Source: Acanthaster planci
Taxonomy: Eukaryota; Echinodermata; Asteroidea; Valvatida; Acanthasteridae
Assembly: GCF_001949145.1 (NCBI RefSeq)
Contig: NW_019091524.1
Span: forward strand, 9,415 to 51,168
Direction: 5' to 3'
DNA length: 41,754 nucleotides
Shown here: positions 32,104 to 41,754 of the stretch, one piece after another
How positions within the stretch are numbered: position 1 is the stretch's first letter
Layout: each line of letters begins with the position of its first letter
Translations under genes and position numbers: made by a program
The notes under the pieces: generated by a model
Database searches by the model: none
Seen by the model: the letters and a program-made list of their open reading frames with translations, nothing else
What the model was told of the DNA's origin: nothing

Positions 32104-34066
32104 CTCAAAAACAAAATCAAAGTCAACGACAAAGTTTGTATTGCCCACACGGCTGGACAACCAGCTAGCAAAGGAGTACTTTATTCGAGAAGTTGGAGAT
32201 CCAAATCCGGTGAATTACAAAGTAACTTTTTTTTGCACGGGGACGTTTAGATTGGCTGCCATGTCTCTAGCTGATGATCGATCGTCCAAATCATAGCCAT
32301 TCACTTCTTTATATCTCTCACTAGCCTATACAAACAGGCTGGTGTGCATATTGAAAATAAAACAAGTTCTTCATTAATCCTTGTAGATAAAGGAAACGCT
32401 GGAGATTGTAACTTTAAATGAAACTGCTTCTCATGAACACCCCCTTTTAATGAATGGAATAGGCTTACAGACCGTTGTGCGCACATCACGCGCAAACCCC
32501 TTCCGTCCACCCCCCCCGCATATATGTGTGTGGACGTGACATGACGTGTTCACCTCGATACAACTTTCTTGCCACGGACGTTTATATGACGTCCGTGTTT
32601 CTTGCTCAAATGACGTCACGTTCGGTTCTCAACAGAGCACCTAACGAAACAGTGTAACATGGTTACATTTTCAAGTACATTACTTGTTTGAACGCTGGGT
32701 AAGCCACATAAGAGGACAAATCGTTAAAAAAAAGCAAAACTGCATATTCCAGTCATGTCATGCTTGCTATGCAAAGATTTTATTTTGTGGTTTAATGATT
32801 TCGTAGCATTTTAATACCAAACTTCAGGAAATCGTACCGCCACCATTGCTTTTTTTGTGTAATAGTTGAGTGAAAGATGGAGTAACATGAAATGGAAAAA
32901 GAACAGGTTAATGACTTCATTGAAATGAAATTTTATATAATATTTGTGGTCTCATCTATTGAATGTTTATGGCAAGCTATAACAAATAAATTTCAACTCA
33001 AAATTGTTTTGGCACTACAAGGCGCTCTCTCATTTATGACGTCATTAAGTTACCGTTGTGTTTCATCCACAGTCTTGTAATTTGAAAAATGTACCCCGTT
33101 GTAGTAAACAGGCCTACGCGTCTTAGAGTTGTATTGATTGTCGCTTGTATTGTTCTTCTTATCTTATTATCCTGGAAGCGAAGGTCAAACGAATTTATGG
33201 TAACCCAGCAATATCAAATGTCACCTTAGGCTAAAAATGACCCAAGAAATGTAGCTATACAGTTCTTCTAAATGCTGGTTGTGTCCCATTCAACACGCTT
33301 TTTCTATTTTGGTGTGCTGTTTTAATGGCATTTTGGTGTCTATTGATTTTCATGTTTATTCTGACAAATTTGCATATTATAATCAAAAGTGTGATACCGT
33401 CGCAGGCAGTAACCCCAGTGTTACAGCTTTGCCTGCACTAAACTTTGCCTTAATTTTGCTGTGAGACGTACATGTTGAGAACAATTCATGAGCAGTGTCT
33501 TCCTGAAAGACAAAACAATGAACACGCCCTCATTTGTCATGAAAATCATAGAACATCTTACATGTGAAAAAGTGCCAAGGGTTGAAAATTCAGAGTTTTT
33601 CTTAATACAGTGAAAAGGAGTCGACGGCCAAACTGGTGATGGGCTGATTGTTTGTTTATTTACCCTGTGGTCTACAAACAGAATTGACATAAAAAAAAAA
33701 TAATAAATATGCGCACCGACCTGGGACACTTAATATTATCAGAACATTAACACTGCAGATCATCAACATCAAGATAGTATGGAGAGCAATGTTTCCAACA
33801 GCTCTTCTGCAGACCTTTTTACCATAAACATGCTCATGCATGGTTGCAACATTTGATTCAACACTGCCATTCAAAGAAAAATACCGTGTTGGTGTAAAAT
33901 TACAGTTGTTCAATCAAAATTCTAAGACATAAACATAATGTAACAGTTTCTCCTAAACTTGCCAACTTTCAAAGCCTGTTTCAAACTAATCTCACGTGCA
34001 TGTTGAGCATAAAACCATCGAAAGAGATTTTCCCCAACGGACCTTAATCCAGCATTCCCAAAAAGG
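32104..34066. other. Spacer between the two carotenoid oxygenase copies
   Basis: It should hold the N-terminal exon(s) and promoter of the broken copy and the 3' UTR of the intact copy (candidate AATAAA on the minus strand at 33655-33660). I could not find a convincing N-terminal exon. Confidence 0.45.
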
Positions 34067-34218
34067 TTAAATGAGCTCATTGACAAACACTCCGTGAATC
34101 CCGAAAGGCAAGTCTTCCACCTCGGCACGGGCCAACTCTTGGAAAGTCCGAGCGTCAAGAACGAGAAGGAACGGGTTCTTGGTCGGTTCTGAGTCTAGCA
34201 CCAAGGACAGCACCACGC
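34067..34218 (-). CDS. Carotenoid oxygenase A, terminal exon 9 (fourth iron-ligand His, stop)
   Basis: 152 bases from acceptor CTCACCAG|GC to TAA at 34067-34069. It encodes [19 protein letters not shown], then P-F-G-I-H-G-V-F, whose His is the fourth ligand (RPE65 His527 equivalent). The protein ends only a few residues past the ligand loop, a usual end for the family. Confidence 0.92.
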
Positions 34219-37200
34219 CTGGTGAGAGAACGAGAGAAAGAAGAATAGAAATGGTGAACAACGTACGCAGAGCCCTCGGATGTTAAACCCGGTCGGTTTC
34301 TCTGAGTTTATATCAATCAAAAAAGAAAACCAAATAAAACAGTTTAAAGGATTACAGCTAAATACACATGATGGACAAAGACCAAGCAAAGAATCGTCCC
34401 TGCTCCTCCTAAGAAAAGTATAAAACATTACATTTAGTGTTCAGTTCCCGGTGGAGTGTTTCTTTTATTACACAACCGTCTAGGGATACACCATGTACTT
34501 TCCTTTGGAAAATGGTTCTTGAGACGAGACTAGTCTTCCGCCCCGTGGAAGCCTCCTTTGTTACATTGTCAGAATTTACTTCCCTTTGAAGAAATCCGCC
34601 AGAAGCCCGATTGTAGCCTTTATTCAAGTCGGATTTCCTCAGCGTGTTGTGTAAATACAAATTTTTCCCCCGGTATATGACTAATGCAGCATCCTCAGAC
34701 ATTTCACTTGGTCCTTTGCTTCCATGAGATTATTCAATTTCCATGATCAAAATCAAAAACAACAGAACGAATATAAGCAAAATAGATAATATACACAGCA
34801 CTTTCAACATAACAGACGAAAACAAGAAGCGAAGCATCCTTAAGATCGAAGAGGAGTATGTCGAGTTTGTGTGGGGCACTCTCCAGAATGCAGTGATTTG
34901 TAAATGTGTAAAGAGTGTAAAGCGCACAGATCTCCTCTTTGCACAAATTCCGAAAACAGTAATGTAAACGGATGTAAAGTGCGCATGTACTGGTTCGCCC
35001 ATTTATTGAACGTACCGTCATCCTCCTCCACTCCGTCGGGGTTGGGAACGAACACCGCCTCCGATGGGTAGTGGCTCCCGGACAGTGAACCCCACGTCAA
35101 GTGGGTTCTTGTCTTCGTGTCAAGTTTTACGATCTGAAAAGTACAATGAAATCGTGGTATTTCTTCTTTTAACCGCTTGTGCCACAACGTGAACCAAGGT
35201 AGATAGAAGGACTTGCAACGGTGGCCACACCCCCAAAAAAGCACATTCGGGGGGAGGGGGGGTAATGAGAGGCCAATATTTGTTTGTCCATTTCATTGTT
35301 ATTCCTTGAAATAGTTTAAGTTTATCTCACCCCTCAGAAAGGCCATTCAAGGTTACATAAAAACATTTCCTAATTTTTATTTTCCAACAAACAACTTTGC
35401 CCCCTCCCTAGCTTGTGTGACTCGAGTCACTGACTCAGCTCGTGTCCGACTCGAGTCACAATTTTGTGAACTCGACTTGAGTCCCAACTGGTAAATGAAT
35501 CAAATCGACTCAAGCCACTGCGAGCAAAATGACTCGACTTGACTCAGTCCCTCATCAGAAAACCCGACTCGAGTGAAAGTTAAGACTTCGAGTCTCGAGT
35601 CTCAATAATAAAAGCAAATTTCTTTGCCAAAATAAAATGTTTGCAATAACTTACAATGCTGGTTAATAACATTCATGCTTTGTGTAATTATCATCAAGAG
35701 AATAGATTTGATGCGACTACAATAGAAACCCAGAAGTAAATTTAAAGGGCCATTGCAAAAAATGAATACTGAGCTTTTCTTTTTTCCTATTGTGTTCAAA
35801 TGAAAAAAAAACATTTAGTGTGGCATATTTGAACGGCGAGCGCAAAGTAACAGCCAGCCTTCCTGCATGCCAACAATGGTCAACATCCAAGCATACAATG
35901 TACACGTACTATTTCTGCCTTTGCAGTAATCACGACACTAGCTGATTCTCCCTTCCCATACTTGACTACTTTTGGAGAGTTGTGTATGCACTATTAGACG
36001 TGAACACCTGAAACGTAACGTGTTTACGCTGTCTTTGCACTCACAAAGTTAAGACGGACTCACAAAAGAGACTATTACGGCGCACGGCCAACTTAATAGG
36101 GTAATGATATAGGATGACTTCAGCCCCTGGGTTACTGTGACAACTTGGACCGAAACATTTCGAAGTCTCTTCACTTCTTGTACACTTTTTCCGACATACC
36201 TCTTGAAGATTGTTTGGCATCCCGTAGATATACCGGTAGGGTCGGCCGTTGTATTTCTCATAGTTGATTCGCGGCAGCTCAATTCCTGTGAAAAAAAAAA
36301 GAACTCATGGTAAATCTATTCTTCCGAAGTTGCCAAGACAGTTACAGATTAATGTGTGAAAGTCCTTAAACGTACCGTATTTCGCTTTACGTGGCGTCCA
36401 AACGGAGACGCATAACAACTCCAGGGTGCTGCTGACAAAAATCGTATTGCAGTGAGAAAGCAGCCAAAATGTACCGAAGTTAATCACATTGCAACGTTCA
36501 ATTCCGGAGTTACCTATACGCGTTTTTAGTGATTGAAGGACTACAGGACAAGTCACGTGGTCCACACAAAGGAAACAAGAGATTTAACGGTAATAATCAC
36601 TATTTTAATGTACAAAATCTGATTAGTTCTCTGGCCATTCCGAGATTTATCAATAAGTGAAGCTATGTGCGCACTATCCGATAACTCTGAATAAATCTGA
36701 ATGAGCAGAGAAGGCCGGTCTACACTGCGAGTTGTAATGGATGACAATTACTTCTAACAGTGGTTTTGTTTACGTTTTTAAAACTCGAGATTAGTGGTAA
36801 CCGTTTGAGCAAATCCATTGCTCAGATAACTGTTGTTGAATTTCGATTACTCACTTTGATCTGAAAGATCCTCGTGCGTGCACACAACTTTGCCTGGTTC
36901 AATTAGCTTAGCAGTGGCTCGGCTACCAACAAGTGTAACAAGATCTTCGGTATCTTTCTGGTTAAGGAGAAGACATCCAACACACACTATTTAGCTTCAC
37001 TGTTGTTTTCACATTTTACACCATTGTTTAGACACGTATGTTCACCCCTTCCACTCAGTTTGTGCACATGCGCTAAAATTCGGCAAAGTCGAGGTTACTT
37101 TCTGTTGCTTGTTAAAATGGCGACGCCACGCACCAGCCAGCAACCGACTATACCAAAATCCAGCTGCAGAGATCTTGCGCATTGTGTAAAAGTCTGCTGA

Positions 37201-40200
37201 ATTTATACCAGAGAAATATAATCAGGATTCAGATTTCATTCTGTGATGAGTTTCTTGTTTGGGAGAAAATGGGGTGAAAAATGTTTGTGTACGTTGCATT
37301 TCCGAACATAAAAGGGCATTTTAAACTCAAAAAGTTGAATTGTTCTCCAGTTTTTCCACACATGCAGCATATCTTGAGAATTGAAAAGGTGTTTGGAAAA
37401 GGTTATCATGGTATGTTTAAGCTACTGCGAATTGCCCATTGTTAGTTTGATCAATTTCAATTTTGGCTCTCTGTCGATCGGTCGGCCATGATTTATGTGT
37501 ACACATGTGCACGTTCATGTACATGTACTGAACTTGTACTCCATTAACGCACGTATGCGTATACATGTACATGCACTATTACGGACAGATGATCCTCGTT
37601 CAAGATATTCAATACGCAATAACTTGAAAATACTACCGATGCTTTTATCGGGTCTTAATACACACGGCACGTTATTTCGTTTGTTTGGATAAACTGGAGA
37701 AGTTGTTTTAAAACAAGTGTTAACAGTGTCCCGGTGCAGTTTTGCATTAACTGGTCGCACCAGTCACAAATTATTATTAAGCAGCTGCTTAGGAACAAAA
37801 TGGCCCTGTTCATAGAAAAAAAAAGTCTATTTACGACACTTAATATATCTACTCTGATTGATTCGTCATTTTTTTTTGGGGGGGGGGGGACATGGCCCCC
37901 GTTGGTCCCGGCCAGATCCGCCCTGGAACTAGAAAATAATTAACTATATTTGTTCTCAAACCTGGAGTTACTTGGAGCATTAGAGTACAAAGACGAGCCG
38001 CTTGGTCGTAGCTTTCAAATACCAGACTAATCCTTTCCTTTGAGTTAAAAACAATACTCCAAAGATGTGTTCTCTCTTCTGAGTTGTTTCCAATATTCTC
38101 AGTTTCACTGTAAATTTTTAAGACTGTTCTGATCTTTCAAAGCTAATCCTTTGAGGTGAACGAAAACTCAATTTTCTTACTTTCAGGTCTAGGGGCAGAA
38201 CGAAGCGAACCGCCCGCAAGTCTTCTTCGTGTGAGGCCGCCATTCTTCGCGCTGCCTCCAGACCAGCGCTGTCCATTATGCTGGCATCAGCATGGCGGCA
38301 CAGATCGACGACCACGTGTCCATCCTCCTCGTAGGCGTTGATGAAGTGGAAGCAGAAGAAGGAATCGGCGAGGTACTCGGTGGACACCACCTCGCCGGTG
38401 CGCAGATGCACGAGATAGAAACGGGACCTGAGTTGCAAAAGCAAGAACCAGGTAACACCGACAGGCCTTTGCCCAATGTTATGAAACTGTGTTGCGGTAC
38501 ACAGGGCCTGGATTTCATGCAAAATCAAGTCACAGTTAACACCTACAAATCCTTAGCCCAAGCAGTTGGCAAGAGATGATTGCTTTCCAGCAGATACGTG
38601 TATACTGTACACTTCCTCGAGGATCAAAGTAAGCTTGTAATTAGTGATGTAGGCCTACATCAAGTGGAAATCTAGCAACATGCTGGGCTATGTCACACCC
38701 CCCATTGTTCCTTTCTGTGTGAAGCATATGATTCATAATGCTTTGCCAACACCATCAAATTGGACAGGGAAAGAGATATTTGATTATATATTTTGACATC
38801 AAGTTCCTGGGTCTTCTCACCCAAATAAAGCTGAACTCTTCTGAAAGGATTTTGTGTGACATTCTGGTACAGCCAGATGCTGACAGAATTGCCTAAAAGA
38901 GCTTGTGTCACCACCACTTGGGCAAAGGCGTACGGCAAGGCGTTAGGGGTGCGTGAGGCTTTGGTTTTTCTGAATGAAACCCTTTTTCAAACTATGTCGT
39001 ACTTCTGCTTTCGATTGAACTCCAGGCTGGTGCTCGGGGCCACCTCGCGCAATTTGGCGGTGACAAACTTGAGGACGTTCAGCACTAAGGGTTGCTCCAG
39101 GAAGACAATGTAGTTTTGGGTCATTCCGAAGCTGTGAAAATAGCTGGGATACAGCGACGACGAGGCTGGGATGCCGCAGACTACAGTCGACCCTTTCATG
39201 GGTTCCTCGGTGTCTCCTAAAGACATTCGTAGGAAAATGTTACACACGCTTCTCAGCGCTTATTATGCGAAACAAACATTTTGACCATTGAATTCAAATA
39301 ACGAGAGCAAAAAGCAAAGGCAATGGTATGATGGCTCGAAGGGGACATAACTGGTCGTGAATATATTTTTCGACGTCGCGAATTTATTCACGACCAGCCG
39401 TGAATATTTTCGCGACGTCGTGAATCTTCCTTTTTGACGACGTCCTCAATACATTTGTGACGTCATGAATATTTTTAACGACTGTTCATCAAACAAATTA
39501 ACAGCGTTTCCAAAAATAGTGACAACTTCGCAAATGAATCTGTGACAAGTTGCGAATATATACACACTACACTTTGTCTGGAATAAACCAAGGATTTTCA
39601 TGGCAACTGTTTTCCCAGTAGCAAGAATGGTTCAACAGCGTACACGATGGGGTGCAGATACATGTTCACGTACACAGCAGAGTGTGCATGTTGTGTAATG
39701 TAATAACGCCCTCAATCGGCCGTTGGGTTAAATACCCTCCAAGCCACCCTCGAGTACCGGTTCCTACGAATTTCACCGCTAGTGCCGAACTTGAAAAACA
39801 CACCTTGTTTGGCCAGTGGCGTCTTGATTATACTGTATGTGACATGTCTTCCAAAGGTTGTTCCCATGTTGTACACGCAACCATCATCTCCATAGTGTGG
39901 ATGCGCTGTGGCCGAGTTCACGGCGACGTGATCCGTGATCTTAATCTTTAGGAAGAGAAAATTGTCTTAAATAGAAATATTACAATCCTGAATTCATAAA
40001 CAGATTAGACACGTTACCCAGGTTATACTGGTCATTTTACAGGCCACACACAGAGGACATGAACAAACACCCATGGAAAGAGAGTGACATAGAAACACCA
40101 TAAAGTAAGATTATACAAAAAGTGCGAAAGTAGTGACAGAGGGCCTAATCCCCTTGCCCCACAAGACACTTCATATAAAAAGGACCAAATTAAAACTGCA

Positions 40201-41171
40201 TGATGTAGATCATAAGAAAAAACTACAAAACCTAAGTTGATGTCTGATTAAAGAGGCGATCAAAAGAGATTAGGAAGTTAAAATCAGTTCGAGGGCCTTC
40301 TTTAGGTGACATGAACCCACTGTGGCCCAGATTTAGCACTGTGACTCTGCCAATGTCAATTTTCTGAACATGCAAATTTGCTGAATCAAATGCTGAACAT
40401 GAATGGTAAGATGATTGGATGGTTCCGAGGGTGAGACGATCGGAATATGGTAATCAGAGTTCAAAGAATTTCTTCAGAAGTGAGCATAACCACACAGACA
40501 TGACACGTTCGTGTACGTTTACCTTATTCGTCGTTTTAAGGGTCCGGGGGTCCACCTTGCATATCAGATTAGATTCCGTTAACGCGTAAAAATTGTCTTG
40601 TCCAAGATGCAACCAGTTCACGTTGCAGTTATCAGTAGAATCATTCAGGGGCGCCTTAAAATAGGAGAAGAGGTGCCTGAAGTAACTTTTGCAGGGATCT
40701 CTGTGGACGGCCGTACCGAAGGCAGCCACGGCTATGCGCTTCTCGGCCATGGACAGTTGGTAAGCGTCACTCTCCAGATACCTTTAAGGGATCGATTAAA
40801 ATGTAAGGACGATTTACATCTGACAGTTACACTAAAAGCAGCTATGTTTTTTTTTCTTGCGGGGTATGCGGGAGTTGCAGGGTACTGTCAAAAGCTAATG
40901 AGCAAATTTGGCGAGCTCCTTGTCATTAAACTTTGGCTTTTCCTTCACTGTACGATGCCGCCGTGTTATTCGAGTATCAGTTCTTAAATCGACGGTATTA
41001 TTGTCTTGACTGAATCTCACCTGCTCTGATACGACACTTGTCCATCCTTAATGATGAATCGATGAAGAAGAGCGAAGCCGTCAAACAAGCTACCGACCTC
41101 CTGCTCCCCGGCCTCGAAGAGCCCCGGCCCATTACGGAGAAACGAGCCCTTCAGCCACTTTGGAATCTCGC
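34067..41171 (-). CDS. Carotenoid oxygenase (BCO/RPE65 family), intact, 5'-partial: nine exons, 489 aa visible
   Basis: Non-haem Fe(II) enzyme family that cleaves carotenoids or apocarotenoids with O2 (or, in RPE65, isomerises retinyl esters). Exons at 41171-41021, 40781-40523, 39945-39804, 39216-39003, 38427-38181, 36957-36855, 36285-36200, 35133-35016 and 34218-34067 join in frame with matching phases. The four iron-ligand histidines are present: TAHPHYG (exon 3), YFHSFGM (exon 4), FHFINAYE (exon 5) and GIHGVF (exon 9). Second-shell Glu positions appear in [14 protein letters not shown] and HYPSEA. The family signature [10 protein letters not shown] is in exon 1. The animal PDPC(K/G) motif reads RDPCKSYF. 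The protein ends V-N-E-L-I. The first visible exon starts in phase 1, so about 30-50 N-terminal residues lie in exon(s) not found before 41754. It is tandem with a broken copy at 23707-32103. Family certain; BCO1, BCO2 or other type not resolved. A possible AATAAA lies at 33655-33660. Confidence 0.92.
35016..35133 (-). CDS. Carotenoid oxygenase A, exon 8 (YPSE block)
   Basis: 118 bases, acceptor TTTTCAG|ATC, donor GACG|GTACGT-like. It encodes [12 protein letters not shown] and V-E-E-D-D-G. The Glu of YPSE is the third second-shell Glu of the family. Confidence 0.9.
35415..35605. repeat. GACTCGAGTC-rich degenerate repeat cluster
   Basis: Many variants of gactcgagtc and its overlaps (gactcgactt, actcgacttgagtc, cgagtctcgagtc) within about 190 bases, in intron 7 of the intact oxygenase. 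The palindromic core CTCGAG suggests a degenerate satellite-like repeat. Confidence 0.75.
36200..36285 (-). CDS. Carotenoid oxygenase A, exon 7 (ELPRINY block)
   Basis: 86 bases, acceptor TTTCACAG|GA, donor GAG|GTATGT. It encodes [18 protein letters not shown], which contains a conserved second-shell Glu (RPE65 Glu417 equivalent). Confidence 0.9.
36855..36957 (-). CDS. Carotenoid oxygenase A, exon 6
   Basis: 103 bases, acceptor TAACCAG|AAA, donor CAAA|GTGAGT. It encodes [14 protein letters not shown] and V-V-C-T-H-E-D-L, a middle strand pair of the propeller. Confidence 0.88.
38181..38427 (-). CDS. Carotenoid oxygenase A, exon 5 (third iron-ligand His)
   Basis: 247 bases, acceptor AACTCAG|G, donor AAA|GTAAGA. 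It encodes [14 protein letters not shown] and [14 protein letters not shown]; the His before F-I-N is the iron ligand (RPE65 His313 equivalent). Many animal members have two His here (FHHIN); this one keeps only the ligand, as plant enzymes do (FHLWNAWE). Confidence 0.92.
39003..39216 (-). CDS. Carotenoid oxygenase A, exon 4 (second iron-ligand His)
   Basis: 214 bases, acceptor CTTTAG|GA. It encodes [13 protein letters not shown] (ligand His, RPE65 His241 equivalent) and F-L-E-Q-P-L. The donor is the less usual AA|GTACGA, chosen because it alone gives the phase 2 needed by exon 5. The broken copy uses the same donor, and the two sequences diverge just past it. Confidence 0.88.
39355..39480. 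repeat. GACGTC-centred short tandem array
   Basis: About five or six units of 20-25 bases of the type gtgaatatttttgcgacgtc, imperfect, with a local hairpin (ggtcgtgaat ... attcacgacc). In intron 3 of the intact oxygenase. Confidence 0.7.
39804..39945 (-). CDS. Carotenoid oxygenase A, exon 3 (first iron-ligand His)
   Basis: 142 bases, acceptor CCTAAAG|ATT, donor CAAG|GTGTGT. It encodes [16 protein letters not shown], in which the first His of HPH is the iron ligand (RPE65 His180 equivalent), followed by Y-N-M-G-T-T-F-G-R. Confidence 0.92.
40523..40781 (-). CDS. Carotenoid oxygenase A, exon 2 (RDPCK motif)
   Basis: 259 bases, acceptor TTAAAG|G, donor AAG|GTAAAC (phase 0 end). It encodes Y-L-E-S-D-A-Y, then [13 protein letters not shown] and A-L-T-E-S-N, which carries a conserved second-shell Glu. 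In vertebrate BCO1, BCO2 and RPE65 the motif is PDPCK; here the first Pro is Arg. Confidence 0.92.
41021..41171 (-). CDS. Carotenoid oxygenase A, visible exon 1 (RNGPG block)
   Basis: 151 bases, acceptor TTCCAG|GC, donor AG|GTGAGA. It encodes [20 protein letters not shown] and then [10 protein letters not shown], the canonical first blade of the family. It begins two bases into a codon, so an upstream coding exon must exist. No convincing one is visible in 41172-41754. Confidence 0.9.
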
Positions 41172-41754
41172 CTGGAAAAACCAAAATGGAGTTTGATGGG
41201 GGAGTTCATAAACGCGTACTAAGTGCACGAGGGAGTAACATGGACGAACGGTATTCCATATGTTACAGCCTTGCATCCAGCATAACTCATTCAGTCGTAA
41301 ACTATGTGAAGACATGTAAAGAAGCCTAAAACTGCCTTGCTGTCAATTTACTACCTAACTATGAAGCACAGAGATTTTGTCAGCGACGTACTATAACCTC
41401 CTATGCGTGTGCGTGAGGATGTTGATAATTTACCATGCAATAGAGTCACTTAAAACATAAAGTGGCGCATTGCCCGTTCGCTTGAAACAGAACTTTTATA
41501 TTACAATGCTCTTTACACTGTGAAGGCGTATGTGTGTGCAGGGAACTCGGAAACTAAGATTAAGTTCTTTGAGTAACCTTTATAATCGTTGAGTGACAAT
41601 CAACTAATAAAAAATAAGAAATTAAGACAAACGAATAACCAGAGCAGTTGTCAAGAAAACGGAATAGCCCGTTGTAAGTCCTGGTTGTAAACCTATAAAA
41701 AATCACACAGAACCTATGGCCTCATTAGGAGGATGTTGTAGCACAAGTTATTGG
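41172..41754. other. Probable intron upstream of visible exon 1 of the intact carotenoid oxygenase
   Basis: Exon 1 begins mid-codon, so this must be intronic up to a coding exon that I cannot find here. No other feature seen. Confidence 0.5.

Noticed and set aside
31972-32250. 92-codon plus-strand frame across broken exon 1
   Set aside because: Antisense to the exon and without any recognisable motif.
34409-34702. 97-codon minus-strand frame in the last intron of the intact oxygenase
   Set aside because: Lies between correctly phased exons 8 and 9 and matches nothing in the family; inclusion would break the protein.
41172-41754. N-terminal exon of the intact oxygenase
   Set aside because: No ATG-led frame ending in a phase-1 donor with family-like residues could be found.

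Overview
This window is nuclear DNA from a multicellular animal. Genes are split by GT-AG introns of a few hundred bases to about 3 kb, exon phases match across every junction I could check, and the introns and spacers are full of miniature inverted-repeat elements, minisatellites and simple repeats. The frequent acatgtacatgt-type words, the TA-flanked palindromic elements and the gene families point to a marine invertebrate, most likely an invertebrate deuterostome such as a lancelet, echinoderm or hemichordate. The sequence alone does not settle the species.

All recognisable genes lie on the minus strand and form two tandem gene pairs. Pair 1 (6267-10975 and 16579 to about 20930) encodes two paralogous proteins of 688 and 562 residues. 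Each has an N-terminal array of 8 or 5 copies of a motif built on D-N-x-x-N-R-x-L-G-R-V-G-x-P-x-G-S-M-P-x-S, joined by Ser-rich linkers, and then a C-terminal tyrosine-kinase-like (TKL-type) Ser/Thr protein kinase of the non-RD class (HCD instead of HRD). I do not recognise the repeat as a named domain. The repeat-kinase architecture is the best candidate here for something undescribed.

Pair 2 (23707-32103 and 34067-41171) encodes two carotenoid oxygenases of the BCO/RPE65 family (non-haem iron, seven-bladed propeller). Each has nine recognisable exons of matching lengths. The copy at 34067-41171 is intact across the window but lacks its N-terminal exon(s). The copy at 23707-32103 keeps seven clean exons, but its first two recognisable exons carry an 11-base deletion with a stop and a 1-base insertion, so it is probably a young pseudogene.

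Layout: 1-5465 gene-poor with one miniature element (799-1075); 5466-5918 a 46-48 bp minisatellite; 6267-10975 repeat-kinase 1; 10976-16578 spacer with old diverged duplications; 16579-20930 repeat-kinase 2 with a candidate 5' UTR exon and promoter; 21000-23700 spacer with two related inverted-repeat elements; 23707-32103 broken carotenoid oxygenase, with introns holding an AACACC-rich element, three copies of a palindromic TA-flanked element and a roughly 1.5 kb foldback-like element; 32104-34066 spacer; 34067-41171 intact carotenoid oxygenase, with introns holding a GACTCGAG cluster and a GACGTC array; 41172-41754 probable intron. Nothing in the sequence ties the kinase pair to the oxygenase pair functionally.
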